A stretch of 64,000 nucleotides of DNA from Roseateles noduli. GTDB taxonomy: Bacteria; Pseudomonadota; Gammaproteobacteria; Burkholderiales; Burkholderiaceae_C. Where the stretch lies: positions 62,001 through 126,000 of the forward strand of contig NIOE01000012.1 of assembly GCA_002205125.1 (NCBI GenBank). Direction: 5' to 3'. The stretch's first letter is position 1, and each line of letters begins with the position of its first letter. The notes under the pieces are model-generated. The model was not told the origin of the DNA, ran no database searches, and saw only the letters and a program-made list of their open reading frames with translations. This document shows positions 42,628 through 55,096 of this stretch, in pieces. The position numbers were made by a program, and so were the translations under genes.

Positions 42628-43557
42628 TCATCCGCGGGGCTCGAATTGCGGCGCCAGCCGAGCCTCGCTCCAGCGCCACGGGAGCGCCCCCGGGCGGCGC
42701 AGGCCGCCGGTGATGCGCAAGCGCAACCCGCGCGCTTCATCGCTCCACAGCACGTCGGCCTCGGCGGCCAGGTGCAGCAGTTCGCCGCGCGCGTAGTCGG
42801 GCAGCAGCAGCCCCGCGCGCGGATGACGCAGCAGGTTGCCCAGGGTCATGAAAAAGCGGTTGCCGGGGAACTCCGGCATCCAGAGCGTGATCCCGCCGTC
42901 CAGGCGGTGCTCGATCTGCAGGAATCCCGGCGGTCCGCCGCGGTGCGACACGTCCACGCCCTCCGCGCGCTCGTCACCCGGCTCCGGCGCCGAGGCGCTC
43001 GCGATGAACAGCGTGTCCGCGCCTCCGATCAGCGCCAGCGCGCGGTCGTCGAGCGCCGCGCCCAGCGGCTGCGCCAGCGCGGGCGGGGCGTCGTCCCAGG
43101 TCTGCGGGTCGCGCGCCTGGATGTACTTCGGGCAGTTGCCGAAGCTCTGCACCACGCCGACCGCCAGACCGTCGTCGGACAGCTCGATCAGCCGACCGTT
43201 CATGCGGTTGCGCCGGCGCGTGTGCGGTTCGAGCCCCAGCACCCCGACCGGCGCGCCCGGCCCCTGCGCCCGCAGCGCGGCGAGCGCGGGATCCTGGCCG
43301 TCCAGCGTCGTGGAGACGGCCATCGTCCGCGCGTCGGGCGTCGCGATGAAACCGGGCCGGCCCGCCAGCATCGTTGCCCACGGTTGCCCCGCGGCGTCGA
43401 TCGCGCCGAGCAGCATCGTCGGCAGCTTGTTGAAGAGCTCGCGATGCTGGTCCGGCATCTGATCGCGGATCACCTGCGGGCCGATCTCGGCCATGCGCTC
43501 ACGCATGCCGATGCTCGCCTGCAGCGCCTGCTCTCCGGGGTGCCAGGTCGTGTCCAT
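42628..43557 (-). CDS. Pyridoxamine 5'-phosphate oxidase-like flavin-binding protein
   Basis: 309 residues. Split-barrel PPOX-type layout, with LPTMLLGAIDAAGQPWATMLAG at the start and FFMTLGNLLRHPRAGLLLPDYARG in the second half. Such proteins bind FMN or F420/haem and reduce or oxidise small molecules. It follows the GST gene by 8 nt on the minus strand, forming a likely two-gene operon controlled by the divergent LysR regulator. Confidence 0.82.
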   Translation of the reverse strand: MDTTWHPGEQALQASIGMRERMAEIGPQVIRDQMPDQHRELFNKLPTMLLGAIDAAGQPWATMLAGRPGFIATPDARTMAVSTTLDGQDPALAALRAQGPGAPVGVLGLEPHTRRRNRMNGRLIELSDDGLAVGVVQSFGNCPKYIQARDPQTWDDAPPALAQPLGAALDDRALALIGGADTLFIASASAPEPGDERAEGVDVSHRGGPPGFLQIEHRLDGGITLWMPEFPGNRFFMTLGNLLRHPRAGLLLPDYARGELLHLAAEADVLWSDEARGLRLRITGGLRRPGALPWRWSEARLAPQFEPRG

Positions 43558-43565
43558 GGTCGACC

Positions 43566-44195
43566 TCAGAACTTGTCCGGCAGCGACTTGAAGCGAGGCA
43601 GCGCCTCGATGCGCGCCAGCCAGGCGCGCAGCCGCGGGTAGTCGGCCAGCGATACGCCACCCAGCGGCGCCTGCGCCGTGTAGCCGTAGAACGCGACATC
43701 AGCCAGCGTCGGCCGGTCGGCGACGAGGAAGCCGGTGCGCGAGAGCTGCTCCTCGACCATCGCGAAGAGCCGGTGCCCCAGCGTCAGCGAGGCGGGATCC
43801 ACCTCCAGCCCGTTCAGCGCGCGAAAGCGCGGCGTCGCCGCGCCCGGCCCGAGCAGGCTCACCGACAGGCTGAACCAGCGTTGCTGCCAGGCCGCCTCGA
43901 CGGCGTCGCGCGGCAGCCAGCCGGCGTCGGGGGCGTAGCGCGTCGCGAGGTAGACCAGGATCGCGTTGCTCTCCGGCAGCACCACGTCGCCGTCTTCCAG
44001 CACCGGGACCTGGCTCAGCGGATTCAGGGCCACGAAGGCCGGCAGACGCTGATCGCCGTTGCGCAGGCTGACGTCGACCACCTCGTAGGGCAGGTCGAGC
44101 AGGGACAGCAGCAGTTCGACGCGGTGGCAGTGGCCGGACGCGGCGACGCGATGCAGTCGGAACGGCGCGGACGGACGGAGGGCGGGGGCGTTCAT
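43566..44195 (-). CDS. Glutathione S-transferase
   Basis: 209 residues. N-terminal thioredoxin-like domain (1-85) has SGHCHRVELLLSLLDLPYEVV, LNPLSQVPVLEDGDVVLPESNAILVYL (cis-Pro and the Glu-Ser glutathione-binding pair). The C-terminal helical domain has RPTLADVAFYGYTAQ. Conjugation or dechlorination are possible reactions; the substrate is unknown. It is divergent from the LysR gene, which probably controls it with the following PPOX gene. Confidence 0.9.
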   Translation of the reverse strand: MNAPALRPSAPFRLHRVAASGHCHRVELLLSLLDLPYEVVDVSLRNGDQRLPAFVALNPLSQVPVLEDGDVVLPESNAILVYLATRYAPDAGWLPRDAVEAAWQQRWFSLSVSLLGPGAATPRFRALNGLEVDPASLTLGHRLFAMVEEQLSRTGFLVADRPTLADVAFYGYTAQAPLGGVSLADYPRLRAWLARIEALPRFKSLPDKF

Positions 44196-44334
44196 CGGGG
44201 GCTCCGGCGGAGATTCTTGTAAGCCTGTACCGTATCTCTTGCAGCCGCTGGCGAGAATCCTGCTCCGTGATCATTCAGAATTGCAGTCATCGAAATAATG
44301 AGGCGCTGCGCTCCTCCCGAGCGCGCCGTGATCC

Positions 44335-45243
44335 ATGGACCAGCTCGACCGCCTGCGCTGCTTCGTCGCCGTGGCCGACACGCAGAGCTTCGCCGCCGCT
44401 GCGCGCCGTCTCGGCTGCTCGGCGCCCGCGGCCACGCGCGCCATCGCGGCGCTGGAGCAGCGCCTCGGCGTCCAGCTGTTCCAGCGCAGTACGCGCTCGG
44501 TCCGGCTGACGGAGGCGGGCGAGCGATTCGTCGTCGACTGCCGCCGCATCCTGGGCGACCTGGACGAATCGGAGGCCGCGGCCGCCGGCGCGCAGGCCGA
44601 GCCGACGGGCCTGCTGTCGCTGACGGCGCCGTCGATGTTCGGGCGGCGCCATGTCGCGCCGCTGGCGACGAGCTTTCTCCAGGCGCATGCGCGGATCCGG
44701 CTGAAGCTGCTGCTGGTGGACCGCGTCGTCTCGCTGCTGGAAGAGGCGCAGGACCTGGCCGTGCGGATCGCCCACCTGCCGGACTCGGGCCTGACCGCCG
44801 TGCCGGTCGGCGCGATGCGGCGGGTGATCGTGGCGTCCCCGGGTTACCTGGCGCGTGCCGGCGAGCCCCGCACGCCGCAGGATCTCGGTGACCATCGCAT
44901 CGTGGCCAGCTACTTCGACGGCCAGAACATGACGCCCTGGCGTCTGCGCGACGGTGTGCAGTCGCTGACGCCGACACTGATGGTCAACGACAACGCCGCG
45001 GGCATCGCCGCGGCGGTGGCCGGCGTGGGGCTGGTGCGCTGCCAGATCTACCAGGTCGTGGACGAACTGCGCGACGGACGGCTGCGCATCGTCCTGGCGG
45101 ACCACGAACGGCCCGCCGCGCCGGTGCATCTCGTGCATGCCGCGGGACGGCGCGTCCCCGCGCCGTTGCGGCTGCTGATCGACCACATGGCCGAGGGCCT
45201 GCGCGCTCAGCCCGCGCTGGGGGGCGACAACTTCCTGCGTTGA
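44335..45243 (+). CDS. LysR-family transcriptional regulator
   Basis: 302 residues. Winged HTH at the N-terminus (MDQLDRLRCFVAVADTQSFA, then LGCSAPAATRAIAALEQRLGVQLF), linker helix, and a periplasmic-binding-like effector domain. It is divergent from the GST-PPOX operon, with 139 bp between starts. That gap has an ATT-N14-AAT inverted repeat (near 44280-44300) that could be an operator. A bidirectional hairpin separates it from topB. Confidence 0.93.
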   Translation: MDQLDRLRCFVAVADTQSFAAAARRLGCSAPAATRAIAALEQRLGVQLFQRSTRSVRLTEAGERFVVDCRRILGDLDESEAAAAGAQAEPTGLLSLTAPSMFGRRHVAPLATSFLQAHARIRLKLLLVDRVVSLLEEAQDLAVRIAHLPDSGLTAVPVGAMRRVIVASPGYLARAGEPRTPQDLGDHRIVASYFDGQNMTPWRLRDGVQSLTPTLMVNDNAAGIAAAVAGVGLVRCQIYQVVDELRDGRLRIVLADHERPAAPVHLVHAAGRRVPAPLRLLIDHMAEGLRAQPALGGDNFLR

Positions 45244-45293
45244 GAGGCCCAGGTAGGAGCGCCATGCTGAAGGCGCCATGAAAAGGCGCCATG

Positions 45294-45317
45294 AAAAAGG
45301 CGCCCCGCGGGGCGCCT
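45294..45317 (-). terminator. Terminator between LysR and topB genes
   Basis: Self-complementary AGGCGCCCCGCGGGGCGCCT, read on the minus strand into TTTTT. It serves topB; the plus-strand LysR gene ends 54 bp before it. A unit like AGGCGCCATGAA occurs twice just upstream (45271 and 45285), so the area looks partly duplicated. Confidence 0.75.
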
Positions 45318-45338
45318 CGACACGGGTACGGAAGACGT

Positions 45339-48068
<2,730 letters not shown>

Positions 48069-48154
48069 GCGCTTGCTTCTTTCGTCTTCATTCAGGCGTC
48101 CAAGATCTTCATGAACGTCTGCCTACAATCCGGCCTCGCGCGCGCCCACGCACC

Positions 48155-48181
48155 TACGTACGTGTGTGCACGCGCGCGCAC
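48155..48181. repeat. 27-bp strictly alternating pyrimidine-purine tract
   Basis: Every base alternates Y-R from T48155 to C48181 (TACGTACGTGTGTGCACGCG, continuing CGCGCAC). It ends 2 bp before the candidate SET-gene start. Such a tract is Z-DNA-prone and also largely self-complementary with the GC-rich text before it. Confidence 0.8.
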
Positions 48182-48183
48182 CC

Positions 48184-48774
48184 ATGAATTCAATGTACCG
48201 GACTCGCTCCATGCCGCAACCGCGCCCCGCTCAGAGTGTTCCCGCCCCCGACCCGGCTCCGGACCCTGAGGCCGTCGATACCGTCGCCGGGAAGGCCGCC
48301 GCGCCTTCGTCCTCCAGGCGAGGCGCCCGGATCCAGGTGCGGGCCTCAGGCGTGCACGGACGCGGCGTGTACGCACTGGTGCCGCTGGAAGCCGGCGAGA
48401 AACTCATCGAATACAAGGGCGAACGCATCGCGTGGTCCGAGGCGCTGGATCGCCATCCGCACGATCCGTCGCAGCCGGACCATACCTTCTACTTTCACCT
48501 TGAGACCGGCGGGGTCATCGATGCGGCGGTGGACGGCAACCAGGCGCGCTGGATCAACCACGCCTGCAGCCCGAACTGCGAGGCGCGCGAGATCGACGGC
48601 CGGGTGTTCATCCATGCGTTGACGGACATCTCCCCGGGCGAGGAGCTGTTCTACGACTATGGTCTGGTGATCGACGAACGCTATACGCCCAAGTTGAAGA
48701 AGCGGTTCGAATGCCGGTGCGGCACGCCGGGCTGCCGGGGCACCATGCTGGCGCCCAAGGAGAGAAAGCGCTGA
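48184..48774 (+). CDS. SET-domain protein lysine methyltransferase-like
   Basis: 196 residues from the ATG at 48184; ATGs at 48193 and 48211 and a GTG at 48166 are alternatives, as no ribosome-binding site is clear. A Pro/Ala linker leads to the SET domain: GVHGRGVYALVPLEAGE, INHACSPNCEAREIDG, GEELFYDYGLV. A post-SET Cys cluster FECRCGTPGCRGTM binds zinc. Such bacterial proteins methylate lysines and are otherwise typical of eukaryotes. A pool of bacterial homologues exists, so recent eukaryotic transfer is not required. Confidence 0.88.
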   Translation: MNSMYRTRSMPQPRPAQSVPAPDPAPDPEAVDTVAGKAAAPSSSRRGARIQVRASGVHGRGVYALVPLEAGEKLIEYKGERIAWSEALDRHPHDPSQPDHTFYFHLETGGVIDAAVDGNQARWINHACSPNCEAREIDGRVFIHALTDISPGEELFYDYGLVIDERYTPKLKKRFECRCGTPGCRGTMLAPKERKR

Positions 48775-48933
48775 GGAGGTAGCCTGGGGACCCTGTCAGG
48801 TCCTACAGCCACCGATTCATGGTGACGATCCCCGGACGGGGACCATCTCCCTCTAGACTCCGGCCATTCACGACCACCGGGCGGCTCGGCCCGGGAAGAC
48901 CAAAGACGGGATCGCAGGATCACATTCGCGGCG

Positions 48934-49785
48934 ATGCAAGAACATCAGAACTGGGGCGCAGAGGCCCTGTGGCAAGACCTGGAGCCGTTGCTGCCGGGGC
49001 TCAGCATCGAGGTGCTGGCGCGGGTCGAATCGACCAACGCCACGCTGATCGAGCGCGTGCGCCGGGACGAGGGCACCCTGGCCGCGGGCCGTGCGGGCGA
49101 TCGTCCGTACGGGCGGCGCCAGCATGACCTGCACCCGTGCCTGCTGATCGCGGAGCACCAGACCCACGGACGCGGCCGGCAAGGCCGCGCCTGGCACAGC
49201 ACGGCGGGTGCGTCGCTGACCTTCTCGCTGTCGATGCCGGTGGAAGTGGCCGACTGGTCGGGGCTGTCGCTGGTGGTGGGCGCGGCGATCGCCGAGGCGC
49301 TCGATCCCGACGGCAGCCGCCTGGGCCTGAAGTGGCCCAACGACCTGTGGCTCGACGAACGCAAGCTCGGCGGCATCCTGATCGAGACGGTGCCGGCCGG
49401 CAGCTCGCGCATGGCGGTGGTGGGCGTGGGCCTGAACGTGTCGGACCGCGCCAAGGTCGCGGAGTCGCAGCTCAACACCGGTTTCGCCTGCCTGCAGGAA
49501 CTGATTCCCGACGTGACCCCGCCACAGGCGCTGGCGCGGCTGGCGCCGGTGCTGGTGAAGGCGCTGGCGGCGTTCCCGCAGAGCGGCTTCGGCGCCTGGC
49601 GCGAGCGCTTCGCGCGCCGCGATCTGCTGCAGGGGAAGGCGATCACGGCCGGACTTGTCGAAGGCACGGGCGCGGGCGTCAGCGAACGCGGTGAACTGCT
49701 GATCGACACCCCGCAAGGCCGCCAGACGGTCAGCGGCGGCGAGGTCAGCGTGCGGCTCGGCGGCGCCTCCGCCGGACAGGGATAA
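48934..49785 (+). CDS. birA: Biotin--[acetyl-CoA-carboxylase] ligase
   Basis: 283 residues. Catalytic core with HGRGRQGRAWHS and LGLKWPNDLWLDERKLGGILIE, then the small C-terminal domain. The N-terminal HTH of the E. coli bifunctional repressor is absent, so it is the monofunctional ligase. It biotinylates carboxyl carrier proteins. It is followed after 6 nt by the next gene, in one operon. In many Burkholderiales coaX follows birA; here it does not. Confidence 0.94.
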   Translation: MQEHQNWGAEALWQDLEPLLPGLSIEVLARVESTNATLIERVRRDEGTLAAGRAGDRPYGRRQHDLHPCLLIAEHQTHGRGRQGRAWHSTAGASLTFSLSMPVEVADWSGLSLVVGAAIAEALDPDGSRLGLKWPNDLWLDERKLGGILIETVPAGSSRMAVVGVGLNVSDRAKVAESQLNTGFACLQELIPDVTPPQALARLAPVLVKALAAFPQSGFGAWRERFARRDLLQGKAITAGLVEGTGAGVSERGELLIDTPQGRQTVSGGEVSVRLGGASAGQG

Positions 49786-49791
49786 GCCACG

Positions 49792-50484
49792 ATGCTGCGC
49801 GCTGCGGTCGTCCTGCTCTTCGTCGTCAACGTGCTGGTGTTCGCGTGGAACAAGGGCTGGGTGGCCGGCATGGCGCCCGCCGCGCCGCGGCTGGATCAGC
49901 AGATCAACCCGGAGCGGCTCTCGCTGCTCAACCAGAACGCCGTCACGCAGCTCGCGGCGCGGTCCTGCCTGGAGCTGGGACCGCTGATCGGCGATGAATT
50001 GCTCAAGCGCGCGAACGCGGCGCTGTCGGGCGCCGGGATTCCGTCGTCGTCCATCGAGACCACGGCGGTCAACAGTGGCGGCGTGTGGGCGCTGGCCACG
50101 ATCAAGATGCCGAGCAAGGACTTCCGCGAACGCAAGGAAGACACCTACCGCAGCGCCAAGATCGCGTTCGAGCCGCTGCAAGGCTTCCCCGACGAACAAC
50201 CGACGCTGGTGCTCAGCAAGCACGACAGCGAAGCCGCGGCGCTGGCAGCCCTCGACGGCATGACCAAGCGGAACTACAAGGGCCTGCGCGTGATGCGGCT
50301 GCAGGAACCGCTGCAGCAGACGACGCTGCGCCTGGCACGCCTGGACGGCGCACAGTCCGCGAAGCTGAATGCGCTGGCCAATCCGCCCTGGGGCGAGAAG
50401 CGCAAGGATTGCTCGGTGGAAGCGCCGGTGGCGTCTTCCGCCGCAAGCGCCGCGAATGGATCAGGGTCGGGCGCAAGCCGCTGA
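49792..50484 (+). CDS. Membrane-anchored SPOR-like envelope protein
   Basis: 230 residues. N-terminal membrane anchor (AAVVLLFVVNVLVFAWNKGW), then a periplasmic part with ARSCLELGPLIGDELLKRANAAL and DEQPTLVLSKHDSEAAALA, ending in an Ala/Ser/Gly tail. The position after birA and the beta-alpha layout resemble SPOR-type peptidoglycan-binding proteins, but the SPOR signature is weak. It is coupled to birA by 6 nt. Confidence 0.6.
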   Translation: MLRAAVVLLFVVNVLVFAWNKGWVAGMAPAAPRLDQQINPERLSLLNQNAVTQLAARSCLELGPLIGDELLKRANAALSGAGIPSSSIETTAVNSGGVWALATIKMPSKDFRERKEDTYRSAKIAFEPLQGFPDEQPTLVLSKHDSEAAALAALDGMTKRNYKGLRVMRLQEPLQQTTLRLARLDGAQSAKLNALANPPWGEKRKDCSVEAPVASSAASAANGSGSGASR

Positions 50485-50537
50485 CCACAAGACCTGACCC
50501 TCGGGCTTCCTGTCGGGGAGCGCGCTCCACTCTTCTT

Positions 50538-50578
50538 ACTCCCTCTCCCGCACTGCGGGAGAGGGCAGGGGTGAGGGC
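50538..50578. repeat. REP-like palindromic element, copy 2
   Basis: Same 11-bp arms CCCTCTCCCGC / GCGGGAGAGGG around ACT (50541-50565) as copy 1, followed by CAGGGGTGAGGG. It lies between convergent genes. Confidence 0.8.
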
Positions 50579-50757
50579 CAGCGGCGGTGGAAGGACAGAG
50601 GCGCTCTGAGAGACCGCCTACCCACCCCGTTCAGTGCGTTGGCCGCCGAGGCATGGGGCCCCGGAGTCAAGCTCCGAAACCCCACGCCTCACCGTCCCCA
50701 ACCCGTGTCGTACTGCCCCGGTTTTGCTACCGAGGACTTCTTCGATTTCAGGCTCGA

Positions 50758-52548
50758 TTACTTCGAGCGGATCTTGGCGAGACGCGGCTTCGGCCAACGC
50801 AGCGCGACGATTGCCAGCGCCAGACCCGCCAGCCAGAACCCGCTCATCGCGCCACCGCCACCACCACCCGACGATGTGTCGGTGGGCGTAGTGGGAGTGG
50901 TCGGTGTTGTCGGTGTCGTAGGTGTCGTAGGTGTCGTAGGCGTCACCGCCACCACGGCCGCATTCGCATCCAACATGCCCGCACCGCAGGTGCTCGTCGT
51001 GCAGTTGCACTCCAGTTGCGGTTTCGTGCTGTTGCCGGCCACACATTGCGCGACACCCGTTGCGGCTGCGGGGAAGGCCCGCGCTGAGGATTGCAGCGCG
51101 GCCTTGATCTGAGTCGGCGTGAGACTGGGATTCACCGCGAGCATCAGTGCCACCGTGCCGCTGACCAGCGGCGTCGAGAAGCTGGTGCCGGTGCCGGTGT
51201 AGTTGAAGGCGTTGCTGTTGGCGACGGGCGTGGTGGTGCCGCTGTTGCTCGTCGACAGGATCGGGTACAGGCAGGAGCCGGTCGAGTTGACGCAGTTGCC
51301 ACCCGGCGCGCTGATCGTCACCTGCGGACCGAGGTTGGAGAACCCGACCTTGGTGCCGGTATGACGCAGACCGGCCACGGCGATGACGTTCGCGCAATTG
51401 GCCGGCGTGCCGACGGCGATGCCGCCTTCCTTGGTCGGATCGTCGTTCTCGACGCCGTTGCCGGCTGCGACGACGACCGTCGCACCGGCGTTGTAGGCCG
51501 CCGTGATCGCGTCCTGGTAGGTCGAGGTGCAGGCCCCGTCGCCGCCCAGGCTCATGTTGATGACCTTGGCGGGGTTGGCATTGGTGGGCAGTCCCGGGAC
51601 GGCGACACCGGCCGCCCAGCGCATGCCGGCGGCGATGTCCGAAGCCCAGCCACCGCACTTGCCGAGCACGCGCACCGGCTGCACCTTGGCACCATACGCC
51701 ACGCCGGCCATGCCCTGGCCGTTGTTGGCCACGGCTGCGATCAGGCCCGCCACGCGTGTGCCGTGCCAGGAACTGGGGCCGATGTCGTCAGAGGTGCAGC
51801 TGGAGCCGAGGCGGCCACTGGTGATGTCGGATTGATCAACCCAGTCGCCAGGATCGCTCGGGTCGCTGTCGGCACCGTCGCCGTCATTGGCGCTCGCGAT
51901 GGCGGTGGTGCCGCTGCTGAAGCCGATCAAGTCGTAGCCCTGGACGAACTGTCCGGCCAGGTCGGGATGGTCCATGCGCGCGCCGGTGTCGAGGACCGCG
52001 ACGACGACACCCGATCCGGTGGACTTGTCCCAGGCGGCGGGCGCGTTGATCGACGAGAGCACCGTCGAATCGGGCGCCTTGAGGTACCACTGGCCTGCGG
52101 TGACGCCGGCCGAAGCAGCGGTGGCGTAAAGCGGGTCATTGGGCACTGCGTAGCGCTTCCACCAGCGGTCGACTTCGACCGACTCGACGTCGCCGTCGGC
52201 GGCCAGCCGCTTGGCGAGTTCCGCGGAGCTCATGCCGGTGGCGGTGTAGACGTGGGTGCGGTTGTCCAGGCTGCGGCGCACCTGCAGCGTCGCGGCATGT
52301 CTGAGACCGAGGGTCGTGCCGCGGATCTGGGCGATGTCCTTGGCTTCGGAGGCGGTGGCGCGCGTGGCGAGCGGCCTGGCCTTGACGGCATCCGCCTGGG
52401 CCTTGAAGCGCACGATGACGCGTGCGAAGTCGGGCTGCTGATCCGGCTTCAGGGCGGTGCCGGTGACGGCGCCGGCGGTGCCGACCCCGAACAGACCGAC
52501 GACAGCCAGGGCGGCGGCGAGACGCTTCGGCAAAGACAGCACGGACAT
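50758..52548 (-). CDS. S8 (subtilisin-like) serine protease with GlyGly-CTERM-type tail
   Basis: 596 residues from the ATG at 52548 (TGGAG site). Signal peptide (LAAALAVVGLFGVGTAGA), an inhibitor-like propeptide (about 30-115), then the S8 catalytic domain. Asp is in VVVAVLDTGARMDHPD, His in SSWHGTRVAGLI, Asn in VVVAAGNGVEND and Ser in GTSFSTPLVSGT. A 20-residue Thr/Pro repeat linker follows. The tail SSGGGGGGAMSGFW, a membrane helix and Arg/Lys resemble GlyGly-CTERM sorting signals. The protease is thus secreted and probably released or anchored by rhombosortase. Confidence 0.93.
   Translation of the reverse strand: MSVLSLPKRLAAALAVVGLFGVGTAGAVTGTALKPDQQPDFARVIVRFKAQADAVKARPLATRATASEAKDIAQIRGTTLGLRHAATLQVRRSLDNRTHVYTATGMSSAELAKRLAADGDVESVEVDRWWKRYAVPNDPLYATAASAGVTAGQWYLKAPDSTVLSSINAPAAWDKSTGSGVVVAVLDTGARMDHPDLAGQFVQGYDLIGFSSGTTAIASANDGDGADSDPSDPGDWVDQSDITSGRLGSSCTSDDIGPSSWHGTRVAGLIAAVANNGQGMAGVAYGAKVQPVRVLGKCGGWASDIAAGMRWAAGVAVPGLPTNANPAKVINMSLGGDGACTSTYQDAITAAYNAGATVVVAAGNGVENDDPTKEGGIAVGTPANCANVIAVAGLRHTGTKVGFSNLGPQVTISAPGGNCVNSTGSCLYPILSTSNSGTTTPVANSNAFNYTGTGTSFSTPLVSGTVALMLAVNPSLTPTQIKAALQSSARAFPAAATGVAQCVAGNSTKPQLECNCTTSTCGAGMLDANAAVVAVTPTTPTTPTTPTTPTTPTTPTDTSSGGGGGGAMSGFWLAGLALAIVALRWPKPRLAKIRSK
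50884..50943 (-). repeat. 9-bp tandem repeat in the S8 protease gene
   Basis: Six or so GTNGGTGTC-type units encoding the TPT repeat between catalytic domain and C-terminal anchor. Slippage-prone. Confidence 0.75.
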
Positions 52549-52722
52549 GCGGAAACTCCACAAAACTGAGCTAGCCAGTTTATGAGGGAGGCCGCTAAGA
52601 AATTGCTAATGGCACGACACATTTGCAGCGAGGCATCACCTCTAAAGGGGGATTCCGCACGCAAACATCGGCCATCAGCGAACAAAGTGGTGACGGATCG
52701 TATCGACGCTGTTCCAGGAACG

Positions 52723-52747
52723 AAAAAGCCCCGCCAAGGCGGGGCTT
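52723..52747 (-). terminator. Rho-independent terminator of gap
   Basis: GAAGCCCCGCC / GGCGGGGCTTTTTC with a 2-nt loop region on the minus strand, 22 nt after the gap stop. Confidence 0.88.
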
Positions 52748-52768
52748 CGATGGCTGGACGGGCGTCGC

Positions 52769-53959
<1,191 letters not shown>

Positions 53960-54026
53960 TTACCGGATTACGTCCGCCGGCGATCGGCGGTTACGGCGAG
54001 GGCGCTGCAGGGCACGCCAAAACGCG

Positions 54027-55088
54027 TCAGGGCGTTGTGGCACTCGTGGTCGCGGCCGCCGTGGCGGCCGGCTGCAGCCGCAGCGTGCCACAGGCGACAT
54101 CGACCTTGACCACCCGGCCGAGGAGCCGTTCGAAGCGCTCCGGCGTGAGGGCCATCTGCAGTCCCGCGAGCCAGCTCAGGAACTCCGCGCGGTTACGGTC
54201 GCGCTCGCCGACTTCGCCGACGTGGTTGGCCACGGCGGGTTTGCCGAGCTTCCAGGCGACGGTGAATGGGCAGTGCATCGTGTTGAAGTCGAACTCCACC
54301 TGCTGCTGGCGGATGTCCTTGATGTTGGACAGGAACTCGCCGAGCGTGACCTGGTCCTTGAAGACGGACCGTCCCGCATCGTTGCGGCGATAGACCATCT
54401 GCTGGAGGAAGCTCACCGGCCGCGCGTCCGGTGCGAGGCAGGGCAGGCGGTACTCGCGAATGCGATCGACGAAGGCGTCCTGCGTGTTGCCGCCGGTGGA
54501 GCTGTACAGCACCTCGACCTGCGGCGGCTGGTCCGGCGCGGTGAAGGTCATGCGGGTCAGCACGTTGCTGACGGTCTTGCGATCGAACTTCGAGGCGCCG
54601 ACCTGGAGCTTCTCGGCGGGCGTGCGCAGGCATTCGCGCATCGCGCGCAGGCGGGCGGGGTCGTCTTCCTCGACGGGGTGGGACCAGCGGATCGGCACGG
54701 CTTCCTGCGGATGGAACAGGAAGGTCTGGACCGCGCGGACCGTCGGCTGTCCCGCAGACTGGCAAGGCAGCCGGTAGGCGGCGACGTGCGCGCGCACCGC
54801 GTTGACGAGGCGCTCGTCGCCGAAGCGGGCGAGGACCTCGACGTCCGGTGCCTTGTCGGGCCCGGAGAAGGCCAGGGCCACGCGCACCGTGCCGCCGAGG
54901 TTGAGGCGGCGGGGCTCCGCGGGGTATTCGAGCGAGGCAGGCGCCTGCAGGCAGCGCAGCGTGCTGGTGGCGGGATCGGCGGGCGCGTCGCTGATGTCGC
55001 CTTGCTGGGCGCGAGCGGGCGTGCCCGCGAGCAGGGCGGCCAGCAGGCCGAGCGCGCCGAGGGTGGCGGCGAAGGGATGGTGTTTCAT
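54027..55088 (-). CDS. Exported protein of unknown family, tandem paralogue A
   Basis: 353 residues from the ATG at 55088. Signal peptide (LGALGLLAALLAGTPARAQ), then two similar modules, each with a beta stretch of TonB-C style: LGGTVRVALAFSGPDKAPDV with LVNAVRAHVAAYRLPC, and VLTRMTFTAPDQPPQV with AFVDRIREYRLPC. Cys residues end both modules. C-terminal part has FDFNTMHCPFTVAWKLGKP. It follows its paralogue after 8 nt. A periplasmic protein is likely; function unknown. Confidence 0.7.
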   Translation of the reverse strand: MKHHPFAATLGALGLLAALLAGTPARAQQGDISDAPADPATSTLRCLQAPASLEYPAEPRRLNLGGTVRVALAFSGPDKAPDVEVLARFGDERLVNAVRAHVAAYRLPCQSAGQPTVRAVQTFLFHPQEAVPIRWSHPVEEDDPARLRAMRECLRTPAEKLQVGASKFDRKTVSNVLTRMTFTAPDQPPQVEVLYSSTGGNTQDAFVDRIREYRLPCLAPDARPVSFLQQMVYRRNDAGRSVFKDQVTLGEFLSNIKDIRQQQVEFDFNTMHCPFTVAWKLGKPAVANHVGEVGERDRNRAEFLSWLAGLQMALTPERFERLLGRVVKVDVACGTLRLQPAATAAATTSATTP

Positions 55089-55096
55089 GCGCGGGG

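Noticed and set aside
51091-52569. Long plus-strand frame opposite the S8 protease
   Set aside because: Shadow of the protease codons; no start signal or domain.
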